Positions 1 to 7,563 of a stretch of 16,625 nt of DNA are shown one piece after another. The translations under genes were made by a program, and so were the position numbers. Numbering within the stretch: the first letter of the stretch is position 1; every line of letters begins with the position of its first letter. The stretch lies in the NCBI GenBank assembly GCA_046498365.1, contig JAWOAV010000177.1, positions 1-16,625 on the forward strand, in the 5' to 3' direction. This DNA comes from B1SED10-16 sp046498365 (lineage in GTDB: Bacteria > Desulfobacterota > Desulfobacteria > Desulfobacterales > Desulfosalsimonadaceae). The notes below the pieces were generated by a model that was not told the DNA's origin, ran no database searches, and saw only the letters and a program-made list of their open reading frames with translations.

Positions 1-273
1 CACCGGAGCATCAGATTCTCCCTCTTTGGCACGAACAACACCACGAACGAGACCTGACCCTCCAAGAAGATGAACAGGCGGTATCTCATCATATCTTGCA
101 TCATTCAAATCTCTTCCTACTACAGCTGCTTGAATTTGTCGCCGTTGGGACAGGTGAATGGCCGACATGCCCCCCAGGCTCAGAAGCACCATGATCATCA
201 GCACGACGGCCATGACGGAGCCGCTCTCCCTGCCGCAAACGACAGGTGGCAAATTCGGGGGCACTGGTTTCAT
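1..273 (-). CDS. PilX-like minor pilin, 5' part only (runs off window edge)
   Basis: The visible 91 codons start at ATG 273-271, which overlaps the pilV stop codon by one base (TGATG), so the two are translationally coupled. The N-terminus has a short polar leader and then a hydrophobic helix (about residues 19-35, SVMAVVLMIMVLLSLGG) preceded by ESG. It continues as a polar helix with SQRRQIQAAVVGRDL. This is the pattern of the PilX N-terminal family of type IV pilus assembly proteins, which often lack the Glu5 of major pilins; none is seen here. The known role of PilX is as a minor pilin in the priming/tip complex with PilV, PilW and PilY1. The C-terminal part and any pilY1 would lie beyond base 1. 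The position, fourth in a fimT-pilW-pilV-pilX order, supports the call more than the sequence itself does. Confidence 0.72.
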   Translation of the reverse strand, partial: MKPVPPNLPPVVCGRESGSVMAVVLMIMVLLSLGGMSAIHLSQRRQIQAAVVGRDLNDARYDEIPPVHLLGGSGLVRGVVRAKEGESDAPV

Positions 274-770
274 CACAAATCCTTTTCCCAGATTTTGACC
301 ATTTCCATTTCCGCAAGGATGGCACCGGGATTGGCGGTTTCATGGACGGAAATACAAATGGTTTTGGCAACCACCACCATTGCCGGGTGCGGGGTGTGGG
401 TGTAGATGTTTTTTACCGGGGGAAGCGGGGCATTGTCGATGATCCTGCTTCGGATCGTAAACATGCCAATGGTCATTTCGTACTCCCCCGGAGCAAGCTG
501 CGGCTGGGTTTCAAAGCGCTCGGTCGAGGAAAGGGAGGTGTCCGTGAAATCCGGGTAAAAGGAAAGGGCCCGGTAGTGTTCTGCGCGGGCATCGGCCAGT
601 TCCAGGGCCTGTGTGACAGCCCGGGAGGCAGTTGCGGATTTTACCGCGCGTATCTGGAGGCCGGCCACCGCGAGAAAACCGATGGCGAAGATGGCCATGG
701 CGATGAGAACTTCGACGATGGTGTAGCCGGCCTTTTGTCCTGGGAAAAGACGCATAACGGTAATTTTCAT
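273..770 (-). CDS. pilV: Type IV pilus minor pilin / modification protein PilV
   Basis: 165 aa. A class III (prepilin) leader ends KAG, followed by YTIVEVLIAMAIFAIGFLAV, giving cleavage after Gly15, Glu at mature position 5 and the usual hydrophobic assembly helix. The following polar stretch (SATASRAVTQALELADARAE) is typical of the PilV family. PilV is a low-abundance pilin incorporated in the inner-membrane priming complex and at the pilus tip. The start at 770 lies 3 bases after the pilW stop. An alternative ATG at 755 would give a more usual 10-residue leader. Neither has a clear Shine-Dalgarno sequence, so translation is probably coupled to pilW. Confidence 0.85.
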   Translation of the reverse strand: MKITVMRLFPGQKAGYTIVEVLIAMAIFAIGFLAVAGLQIRAVKSATASRAVTQALELADARAEHYRALSFYPDFTDTSLSSTERFETQPQLAPGEYEMTIGMFTIRSRIIDNAPLPPVKNIYTHTPHPAMVVVAKTICISVHETANPGAILAEMEMVKIWEKDL

Positions 771-773
771 TTT

Positions 774-1487
774 CTACGGGTTTCTGAGCGCAATGGTGGT
801 TGTGAGCAGCAGGCGCCGGTTGTTGTCGGTAAAAGGTTTTTCCATAAGGGGTTCGCCGAACTGGTTCGTGTAAATCCGCCTGTCCGTATACCGGCTCAGC
901 AGCCCCCTGCCCGAATTTGCCAAGCGGGCTACTATGGTCATCTGCACCTGGCGGATGCGGTTTCTGCCCGCACGGGTCTGCAATTCCACAGGCGTAAGCC
1001 TACCGCCGGTTTCATCGAGGTACAGGAACTCCAGTAGATCCACGTGGTTCACCATGGCCTGCAGGCCGCTGCAGGTCTTTGCGCCGCCTTTTTTCGGGCG
1101 GCAGGTTTCCCGGCCCAACGCGCCATTTGAATTGACGGCATACCGGATATCTTCCTTGGGACCGGTGGTTTCGCCGTCAAACCGGCCGCTGCCGCTGACG
1201 TGAATGACATCCCGGGTGAAATGAAGTGCATCGGGCTTTGCTGTGAGAATTTCCGCGCCCGCCCGCCCCGTGGGATCAGCGCCCGCGCTCCGGATTTCGT
1301 CTTTCATGATCAACAGGGCCGCCCGGAACCCCTGCTGCAGGTCCAGGGTCGCCTCCTGAACGGCCTGCCCCCGGATCTGGTTGAGATATACCGTGTACAC
1401 GGCCGCCACGAGCATCGATCCCATGGCAAGGGCCACCAGGAGCTCCACCAGGGTGATGCCGCGGCATCCGGAAACTGCATATTTCAT
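774..1487 (-). CDS. pilW: Type IV pilus minor pilin PilW
   Basis: 237 aa. The leader MKYAVSGCRG is followed by ITLVELLVALAMGSMLVAAV, i.e. a prepilin peptidase site after Gly10, Glu at mature position 5 and the assembly helix. The next section (about residues 35-65, LDLQQGFRAALLIMKDEIRSAG) matches the PilW pattern well, including the dimerising helix and the RSAGxDP motif that follows it. The globular part contains two cysteines that could form a disulphide (in ETCRPKK and KTCSG). I chose ATG 1487 because AAAGGA sits 7 bases upstream. An in-frame GTG at 1502 overlaps that Shine-Dalgarno and would add only five residues. The gene lies 30 bases after the fimT-like gene and 3 bases before pilV. 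Confidence 0.86.
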   Translation of the reverse strand: MKYAVSGCRGITLVELLVALAMGSMLVAAVYTVYLNQIRGQAVQEATLDLQQGFRAALLIMKDEIRSAGADPTGRAGAEILTAKPDALHFTRDVIHVSGSGRFDGETTGPKEDIRYAVNSNGALGRETCRPKKGGAKTCSGLQAMVNHVDLLEFLYLDETGGRLTPVELQTRAGRNRIRQVQMTIVARLANSGRGLLSRYTDRRIYTNQFGEPLMEKPFTDNNRRLLLTTTIALRNP

Positions 1488-1517
1488 CGGGTATCCTTTC
1501 ACAATTTTCCTGCAGTA

Positions 1518-2000
1518 TCACTCCACCCGGATCCTGCCGCTCATGGCGAGGATCACTTTTCCGTTCTGCCCTGTCTTGCCGGCCAGTTCGATGGCCCCTG
1601 CCCGAACGGGCAATCCATGGGGATTGTACGAACAGTAATGGCGTCCCGCCTCCAGGTTTGCCGCCGGAAACGTACTTTTGCGGATGGAAACACTTGCGGG
1701 GATGTCATAAACCCCGATCAGCCGGTCGGTCTCCGGATGGTATGTGTGGTCCCTGTCATTATCCACAAATGCCCTGAAAACGTTTTCATTGGCGTCAAAA
1801 ACCATCGTTGTTCGGGTGTTTTCTTTTACTGCAACCACCCGGGCCTTGTTCATCATCGCAACGGATTGGGAAAGCGCGGTTGTCCAGTCGCGCTGGGCGC
1901 GCCGGGCGAGCAGATTGGGCACCGCAACAGCGGCGATAACGGCGATGATCGCCATGACCACGCAAAGCTCGATAAGGGTGAATCCGGATTTTTTTGCCAT
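1518..2000 (-). CDS. FimT/GspH-family pseudopilin, first gene of the pilin operon
   Basis: 160 aa. It starts MAKKSG followed by FTLIELCVVMAIIAVIAAVA, a textbook six-residue prepilin leader with cleavage after Gly6, N-terminal Phe and Glu5. The body has the features of FimT/GspH minor pseudopilins: the first helix running into NLLARRAQRDWTTALSQ, a segment of β-strand character, and a GLPVRAG element near the end. The frame stays open upstream to a TTG at 2072, but the added residues do not resemble a leader, so ATG 2000 is preferred although its Shine-Dalgarno is weak. Being first in the fimT-pilW-pilV-pilX set, it probably helps nucleate pilus assembly. The intergenic region above it should hold the operon promoter. 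Confidence 0.83.
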   Translation of the reverse strand: MAKKSGFTLIELCVVMAIIAVIAAVAVPNLLARRAQRDWTTALSQSVAMMNKARVVAVKENTRTTMVFDANENVFRAFVDNDRDHTYHPETDRLIGVYDIPASVSIRKSTFPAANLEAGRHYCSYNPHGLPVRAGAIELAGKTGQNGKVILAMSGRIRVE

Positions 2001-2446
2001 TGGGAAGATACCTGCTGCTTGTTTGATGTTCACCGGAAAACCTTTCAAAGGGTATGCCGAAACATCAATCAAACCGTGCGGATACGGTCAGCTCAGGTAT
2101 AACAAACCGATTTTTATTTATTTTTATGTTGAAAAAATTAAAATTAAAATGAAAGACAAGGCCGGGATCGGAAAGGAAAAAACGACGGGCTGTAACGATT
2201 GCGATACTTGCAAAATCCCCGGTGGCAATCCGGGTGAGTTGCAAATCGGGTTATTGCAGGGAGTTACGGGGAAGATAAAAAACAGGAATGCAAGTGTAAC
2301 GAATTTTCACACGTATGGGGAAATTTCAAAATCGTCTTTCGGCATATTCTTTGTTGAATAATCGAAATCGCAATCGAAATCTAAAGAAAAGAATAGGTCA
2401 CTTGGATACGAATAGCCTGGTTGCTGCCGTATTTTACAATGCTTTG
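2001..2446. other. Gene-free upstream region of the pilin operon
   Basis: No open frame here looks like a protein. An AT-rich tract at about 2098-2155 lies roughly 100-150 bases upstream of the fimT-like start and is the likeliest place for the promoter. I could not fix -35/-10 boxes, and no well-spaced sigma-54 pair was found. At 2361-2381 the 9-mer ATCGAAATC occurs twice with a 12-base period. I looked for a cyclic-di-GMP riboswitch, which often precedes pilus genes in this group, and did not see its conserved core. Confidence 0.4.
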
Positions 2447-2568
2447 GTAGGGGCACCCCTTGCGGATGCCCGGAATAATGTGGCAAGACCCCGGCAAATA
2501 ATCGCAATATGCGGGGGGCACCCTTTGCGGATGTACGGAATAAGGGCACCCGCAAGGGGTGCCCCTAC
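2447..2568. repeat. GC-rich REP/BIME-like inverted repeat pair
   Basis: The 25-mer at 2447-2471 (GTAGGGGCACCCCTTGCGGA, then TGCCC) recurs in inverse orientation at 2544-2568 with 24 of 25 bases matching. A third, weaker copy in the same orientation as the first lies at about 2512-2536. The motif is itself a hairpin (GGGCACC ... GGTGCCC around CGCAAGG). A further copy in the 2544-2568 orientation, with one mismatch to it, lies at 7348-7372 on the far side of the large gene. This is the architecture of dispersed palindromic intergenic repeats. Whether it is mobile or structural cannot be decided from one window. Confidence 0.75.
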
Positions 2569-2686
2569 GGGCCCGTATTCTGGGGGAATATTTATCGTGT
2601 CTAACGCTGCTTATCTGTAAGGTAAATTTGCGTTCGTATCATACAATACCTACCTTAGGGATCTGCCGTTCAATCATAAAACCTGA

Positions 2687-2742
2687 TTTTTGTGGTTATA
2701 ATCCTAAAAAGTGATAACTTTTAATGAGTATAACCACAAAAA
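2687..2742. repeat. Nested AT-rich palindrome (14-bp arms around an inner 6-bp hairpin)
   Basis: TTTTTGTGGTTATA at 2687-2700 and TATAACCACAAAAA at 2729-2742 are perfect 14-base inverted repeats. Inside them AAAAGT (2707-2712) and ACTTTT (2717-2722) form a second perfect stem with loop GATA. The element lies about 90 bases downstream of the stop of the large GlmS-like gene. It lacks a GC-rich stem followed by a T tract, so it is not a standard intrinsic terminator. A protein-binding operator or the terminal hairpin of a small non-coding element are alternatives. Confidence 0.6.
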
Positions 2743-2807
2743 GTCAAAAAAATTATTGTCCCGACCATGGCTAAAAAAGGCCTCGTTGCACTTCTTGCAG
2801 CGCATAT

Positions 2808-2820
2808 CGGCAAATTGCCG
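2808..2820 (-). terminator. Possible hairpin just after the large gene
   Basis: CGGCAAATTGCCG is a perfect 6-bp stem around a single base, 11 bases beyond the stop codon of the large gene. On the minus strand a T-run (GGCCTTTTTT) follows about 30 bases later, too far for a classical intrinsic terminator. Weak support only. Confidence 0.25.
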
Positions 2821-2831
2821 GGCGCGGATGC

Positions 2832-5800
2832 CTACGAATTTGTTCGCGCGGCCATGGCCGTGCTGATAAGCGTCTGCAAAAAGGGGAGCAGCAGGTCCGA
2901 AAACGGTTCGCCCAGATCCGGCAAAAGGAGCAGGTGGCTCAGGGGGTGCGGGTTAAAGGCGGACAGTCGGCCGGCGCTTGCAAACGCCCCCTGGGAGATA
3001 ACGGTCATGCGGGCAAAGCGGCACCCGAAAGTGGACAGCTCGTCCAGGGCCTGGCCAAAGGACCGCTCGGAGGTGGCGTCAATGATGACGGCGTTGTCCT
3101 GCCCGCAGTCATATCCGGTCTTGAGTTCCGGGAGGTACCACTGGCGTTGCGCGTAAAACGGCGAAACCGGCGCCTGCTCCGGGGGGGCGGCATCCCGGTC
3201 GAAAACATTGTCCAGGGAGCGCCCCTGGAAATATTTCTTCTCCCAGGCGCGAATCCGCCTTTCCCCGAAAGCCCCGGCCATTTCCGCACGGCTTCCCAGG
3301 GTGACGAACTTATCCGCGACCCGGTTGTCCACGGTGACCAGGGGACCGTGCGCGGCAAATCCAAAATCGTACCATTCCATCAATTTGCGGCCGTGCCGGT
3401 CAAACCGGCGAACCCAGGCAGCGCCGTTTCCGGTTGCCGGACCGATAAACAGGGACGTTTCGTAGTCCCGGTCCGCATAAACCGCATCGCTGATCTGCTT
3501 CCAGAGGGACTTGTCGTTCAAGGCGGCGGCCACGGCCAGGCCGGACAGGCTGAAATGCCGCCGCAGCACGTCCGCCCATCCCGGCCTCCGCTCCGCCAGA
3601 ACCCGGGTGAAAAACAGGGACAGGGCCGCATAGAGCAGGTCCTGCCGGCAGCGTAAACCGGCCGGCAGGAGGGGGGCATATGTTCCAAGCCGGGTAAATA
3701 CCCGGGCGAAATATTCCTCAATGGGGGGGCCGATCCAGATAAAATTCTCTTCCAGGTCCGGCAGGACATTTTCCAGCACATAGTCGTCCGGTTCATAGGA
3801 TGCCAGAAGGATAACCAGGGCGTCGCCGCCGGCGCTGTGCAAACGGGCGGCCGGGGATTCCACCCGGATAAAACAGCCCAGAAGCTGCGCCCAGTACCGG
3901 GCCAGCGTCCGGGCAGCCGATTGGGCCGCCTTGTCCAGGGGGAGAAAAATGATCTCCCCATCCACAGACAACTGGTCCAGGATAAAACCGGCCAGTTCCT
4001 GCATCCGGTCGTCCGGGATCTCCAGCATCTTCCCAAAGGCGTCGCTGCCCCGGAGAAGACTGCACAATCCGCGCAAATCCCGGTACAGATCGGCTTCCCA
4101 GCCGGCCACCCCCTTTCTGCCTTCCCAGTAGGACACCCGGTCTACCGCCGATAGCTGATCCTCCATGTCCGGCAGGGCTTCCCATTTTTCGTTTTTATGC
4201 CCCAAATCGGCGATCTCCCGGCCCGGGCCCGGCGCCTCGGCGGGCCGGCTCCGCCCTGCGGTGACGGACTTGGCGCGGTTTCTGGGAAACTCCCCGGGAA
4301 GGCGGCCATGGGCCAGGCCGAAGTCCAGCCCGAAGCGCATGTAAAAAACCAGGTCCACGAACGGCTGGAGCATATCATCCACCTTGGGCAGGCATACGGG
4401 TTCGACCCCGCCCAAATCGCGCATGTGGTCCAGGTACTCGTGCGCAAAGGTTACCGGGGCATAGTCCAGGCCCGCCGCATGGAGCCGTTTCATGCAGGCT
4501 ATGGCTTCCTGCAGCCGGACCATGTTGGTGGCATTGACAAGGATCAGGTTGTTCGGTCTCCAATGGGAAAAGACCGCGGTTTCCACATCCCGGAAATCGA
4601 ACGTCTTCCCCATGGAGAGCCAGCTGTTTTCCTCCAGCTTGAGTGCGATTTCCATGCCGGTTCCCACGGAATGCTGGGTATCCAGGACCAGGTGGCACAT
4701 GCTGCGTTTATAGTCCTTGCTCCGGCTTCGGCTCCATTCTCGCAGCGCGGGGTTTTGCAGCACCTCCCGCACCGCGTCCGGCAGGGTCTGCATGCGGGAC
4801 GCCACAAATTCGGCTTTCTCCCAATGCCCCAGTTCAGTCAGCAACGCCAGGCAGAAACCCTCCAGGCCGAGAAGCATGCACAAGAGGCTCTTCACGGCGC
4901 TCACGGTCACCTCCTCCCCGCTGAATACCGGGAATACGCCGCCGCTCTTGCGGAGCACCAGGGCCATGTCGGAAAACGGCTTCTCAGTGATTCCCACGGC
5001 AACGATGTGCTGCCGGTGCACGTCCTTGGCAAACTGCACCATGTCCGCGGTGGTCCCGGACCAGCTGAGGCAGACCACCAGATCGCGGTCCGCATCGATG
5101 GTCCGGGCGATGTCTTCGACTTCCACAGGGCTCAACACCACCACGGGCATCTCCGGAATCAGCGCGCGTACCATGTTCTTGGCCATGCACGCGGCATGCC
5201 AGGAAGAGCCGATTCCCACGAGGAACAGGCGGCGCAGGGAGGACAGGCCGCTTCCGAAACGACGGGTCAGCAGGCGCCGGTTTATGCCGAAACGGGTAAG
5301 ATCGGGTTTTTCCGATGCCGGGAGGTACGCCTCCAGGATCTCTTCCAGACGGGCCGGTATTTCCCGAAGGTGCATTTCGTAAAAGGTCCGGTTGAGGCTC
5401 CGTTTGATCTGCACCGGCGACAGGCGGGTATAAAACGGGTCGATATCCGAATGCTCCTGCCCGGTAAAATCCATGATCCTGACGCTGTAGCGGATACGGT
5501 TCTGTACGCAGCGGCTTTCCACCCGGGCAAAAAGCGACTCCCCCTGCAGCGGCGTGACCATGACCTCGAACTGCTTTGAAAGGGCCTCCCGGGCGGGATG
5601 TTCACCGTTTTCGAGCTTTTTGGCGGATTTCTGGATCTGCCGCTGGGAAAAAAGCCCCAAAGCCGCGTTCACATCCGATACCAGCATCACCTCGCTCCCC
5701 TGCTTTCGCTGCACCACGAAAAGCGGCCGGTTGTGGCTGGCCGCGTACAAACGGTGCGGCGAGAGCAGGCTCATGCCGGCAACGGCCACCTGCCCCCCGT

Positions 5801-7292
5801 CCTGGATCATGACCTGCATGGCCAGGATAAAGGCTCTTTCTTCGATAACCTCCGGGGTGGCATCCCGGAGCCCGTAAAACAACTGGTAGTCGAGGCAATG
5901 GCTGCCCGCGGCCAGGTCGTCCAGCCCCAGGCTCACTTGCTCCCGGATGGATTCGTTGCGCGTTTTCTCCATTGACAGGACGCCGGCATAGTAGCCCCAG
6001 AGCTGCACAAAATACTCGGTGGAATTTTCGCTTCGAAGCCTGATTTTCGCCACTTTCGTCAAAAACCGGTGCACGCGGCGCTCCACTTCGGTGCTGAACT
6101 GCCCGTTGATGCAGGCGGACCGAAGGCGCTGCTGGTCCACGAAGGGGTGGGTGTTTCGCAGGGTCACCTGGGACTGCAGGGCCCATCGGCCATGGGCGAG
6201 AATCGGCTGCCCCAGGGAAGCGAGATGCCCCGGCACCGTTTGCCCCGGAAGCATGTCTTCCTCCGGAGCCATGCCTGGCAATTGCCGGCTGTAGAGGCCG
6301 TCTTGCTCCTGGAAAAGGACGCTGTACACGGAAGATGCGGCAATACCGTAGACATTGAGCGCCCGTTCCGCCCGGTACAGCGTTTGCCATGGCGCGGGGG
6401 CGGTCCTGCCCGCTTCCTGGAACCGCTTTGTCATGGTTTCATGAATACGTTCGTCCAGTCCGGCCTGCCGCCCCAGACGGCTCATGACCAGGCTGTCCAG
6501 GCAGCAGAAAAGCCGGCGAACACCGTCAATGTCGTAATCCGCGGGAAGGGGGATGGTTTTTTTCAGCAACGCCCGCCAGAGGTATCGCCGGGCCGCAGGG
6601 ATGCGGCTTACTCTTTCCTCCGGCTCCGGTTCTGCGGCGGGGGCGCTTTCATACTCGGTGGTGTTGTCAAACAGAAGATCGAACTCCCGCATCACCGTTT
6701 CCGGGTCCAGCGGCATTCCCTTCTCTAATTCGGACATGGCCTTCAGGGATCGGAGCAGAAAATGGCGGAACACCGACTTGACGACCAGGGGGGGGAGATC
6801 GTGATCGAACATGAGGTGTTCAATGGTCCGGCGAAAATCTTTTTTGGAGTGAATGGTAATGCCGAACCCCGCCCCCGGCCGCCCGACCATGCCCGGTTCG
6901 AGGCTTCTCTCCCGCGCCGTGTCCGTCAGCTCGGCCCAATTGAAATAGGAGCGTTCGCCCATTTCCTTTTTTTCCAGGTCGTCCGTGGAAAACCCTTCAA
7001 GGCGGAGCAGCCTGCGCCGGACTTCCTGCCATTCCGCATGCCCCCGTTTTGCATCGACAAGACCGGCGGCCAGGTCGGCACTGGATCGAATGTATAAGGG
7101 GTTTTCATTGAGCACCTCGACCAGTTCCAGGACGGAACCCAGCGCCTTCCGGGTGCGCACGGGGGACAATTCGTCTCCGAACATGGCCACGCCGGTGCTG
7201 TCCGGCGCCCGGTAAATGATGGACCACATCCCGGTCAAAATCCGGGTCAGGGGATTTTCCGCCCGGCCGAAATACGCGACGATTCCGCACAT
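2832..7292 (-). CDS. Giant GlmS-like protein: split class II glutaminase domain plus two tandem SIS pairs
   Basis: 1486 aa against about 600 for GlmS. MCGIVAYFG at the start supplies the N-terminal nucleophile Cys, so ATG 7292 is chosen although the frame is open further upstream through a repeat. The GlmS-like order is recognisable: YRAPDSTG (28-34), then about 290 extra residues (71-361), then HGRWAL (367-372), NTHPF (380-384), NG (396-397), and PLFVV...LVSD. SIS-1 has GIGSSWHA (693-700) and SWSGTTAD (743-750). SIS-2 has ALKLEENSW (883-891) and the GlmS C-tail motif RNRAKSV (1004-1010). A second SIS pair follows: SIS-3 about 1112-1240, SIS-4 about 1277-1486 with AHGPL (1314-1318). Known GlmS makes glucosamine-6-P from fructose-6-P and glutamine. 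Substitutions at several GlmS positions (Asp123 to Ser, Gln348 to Trp, His504 to Glu) make that reaction uncertain. It is cytoplasmic by lack of any signal. It stands alone, with no operon partner. Confidence 0.85.
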   Translation of the reverse strand: MCGIVAYFGRAENPLTRILTGMWSIIYRAPDSTGVAMFGDELSPVRTRKALGSVLELVEVLNENPLYIRSSADLAAGLVDAKRGHAEWQEVRRRLLRLEGFSTDDLEKKEMGERSYFNWAELTDTARERSLEPGMVGRPGAGFGITIHSKKDFRRTIEHLMFDHDLPPLVVKSVFRHFLLRSLKAMSELEKGMPLDPETVMREFDLLFDNTTEYESAPAAEPEPEERVSRIPAARRYLWRALLKKTIPLPADYDIDGVRRLFCCLDSLVMSRLGRQAGLDERIHETMTKRFQEAGRTAPAPWQTLYRAERALNVYGIAASSVYSVLFQEQDGLYSRQLPGMAPEEDMLPGQTVPGHLASLGQPILAHGRWALQSQVTLRNTHPFVDQQRLRSACINGQFSTEVERRVHRFLTKVAKIRLRSENSTEYFVQLWGYYAGVLSMEKTRNESIREQVSLGLDDLAAGSHCLDYQLFYGLRDATPEVIEERAFILAMQVMIQDGGQVAVAGMSLLSPHRLYAASHNRPLFVVQRKQGSEVMLVSDVNAALGLFSQRQIQKSAKKLENGEHPAREALSKQFEVMVTPLQGESLFARVESRCVQNRIRYSVRIMDFTGQEHSDIDPFYTRLSPVQIKRSLNRTFYEMHLREIPARLEEILEAYLPASEKPDLTRFGINRRLLTRRFGSGLSSLRRLFLVGIGSSWHAACMAKNMVRALIPEMPVVVLSPVEVEDIARTIDADRDLVVCLSWSGTTADMVQFAKDVHRQHIVAVGITEKPFSDMALVLRKSGGVFPVFSGEEVTVSAVKSLLCMLLGLEGFCLALLTELGHWEKAEFVASRMQTLPDAVREVLQNPALREWSRSRSKDYKRSMCHLVLDTQHSVGTGMEIALKLEENSWLSMGKTFDFRDVETAVFSHWRPNNLILVNATNMVRLQEAIACMKRLHAAGLDYAPVTFAHEYLDHMRDLGGVEPVCLPKVDDMLQPFVDLVFYMRFGLDFGLAHGRLPGEFPRNRAKSVTAGRSRPAEAPGPGREIADLGHKNEKWEALPDMEDQLSAVDRVSYWEGRKGVAGWEADLYRDLRGLCSLLRGSDAFGKMLEIPDDRMQELAGFILDQLSVDGEIIFLPLDKAAQSAARTLARYWAQLLGCFIRVESPAARLHSAGGDALVILLASYEPDDYVLENVLPDLEENFIWIGPPIEEYFARVFTRLGTYAPLLPAGLRCRQDLLYAALSLFFTRVLAERRPGWADVLRRHFSLSGLAVAAALNDKSLWKQISDAVYADRDYETSLFIGPATGNGAAWVRRFDRHGRKLMEWYDFGFAAHGPLVTVDNRVADKFVTLGSRAEMAGAFGERRIRAWEKKYFQGRSLDNVFDRDAAPPEQAPVSPFYAQRQWYLPELKTGYDCGQDNAVIIDATSERSFGQALDELSTFGCRFARMTVISQGAFASAGRLSAFNPHPLSHLLLLPDLGEPFSDLLLPFLQTLISTAMAARTNS

Positions 7293-7347
7293 GAAATGTT
7301 CTGCCCCATGTTGAGAGGGGTTATCGATAAATACCGCAACAATGCAA

Positions 7348-7440
7348 GGGCACCCGCAAGAGGTGCCCCTACGGAAGGATACCCGGAAACCTCTGGATAC
7401 CCGCAAGGGAGGCCCCTGCGGAAGAATAGCCGGAGACCTC
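7348..7440. repeat. REP-like hairpin followed by a degenerate 47-base tandem duplication
   Basis: 7348-7372 is the 25-mer also found at 2544-2568, with one mismatch. It runs into two degenerate copies of a unit beginning CCTACGGAAGGATACCC and CCTGCGGAAGAATAGCC. Each copy then carries ACCTCTGnATACCC and a CAAGG element, with a period of about 47 bases (7367-7413 and 7414-7440+). It occupies the leader of the large GlmS-like gene, 55 bases or more above its start codon, so its hairpins may be transcribed as 5' untranslated RNA. Confidence 0.7.
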
Positions 7441-7506
7441 TGTATACCCCCAAGGGTTGTCATTATGCAGGAGAAGGGTACCTGAAAATGCAATATATGA
7501 CAAAAC

Positions 7507-7536
7507 AAAAGCCGAAGAAAGGATTCTTCGGCTTTT
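7507..7536 (-). terminator. Intrinsic terminator of the osmoprotectant transporter operon
   Basis: A perfect 13-bp stem, AAAAGCCGAAGAA / TTCTTCGGCTTTT with a 4-base loop, starts 27 bases after the stop of the binding-protein gene. On the minus strand the stem ends in a CTTTT run. It is symmetrical, so it could also stop transcription from the other side. Confidence 0.88.
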
Positions 7537-7563
7537 GACGGTTTCAATTCCAGCGAAAAGGCA

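Noticed and set aside
2001..2340. Possible cyclic-di-GMP riboswitch or sigma-54 promoter ahead of the pilin operon
   Set aside because: The conserved riboswitch core was not found, and the GG...GC pairs seen have the wrong spacing for sigma-54.
2740..2806. Short minus-strand peptide with CKKCNEAFF, like a zinc-ribbon or transposase remnant
   Set aside because: Only one Cys pair, no continuation of a known transposase fold, and the frame runs into the AT-rich palindrome.
4197..5579. Long plus-strand open frame (460 codons) inside the giant gene
   Set aside because: Complementary to conserved SIS motifs of the minus-strand gene, and its translation resembles no protein family.
7346..7440. Possible short CRISPR array
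   Set aside because: Only two imperfect units, no constant repeat with variable spacers, and no cas genes nearby.
7293..7547. Upstream extension of the giant gene by 85 codons
   Set aside because: The extension is the repeat read in frame, and class II glutaminases need Cys directly after the initiator Met, which fixes the start at 7292.
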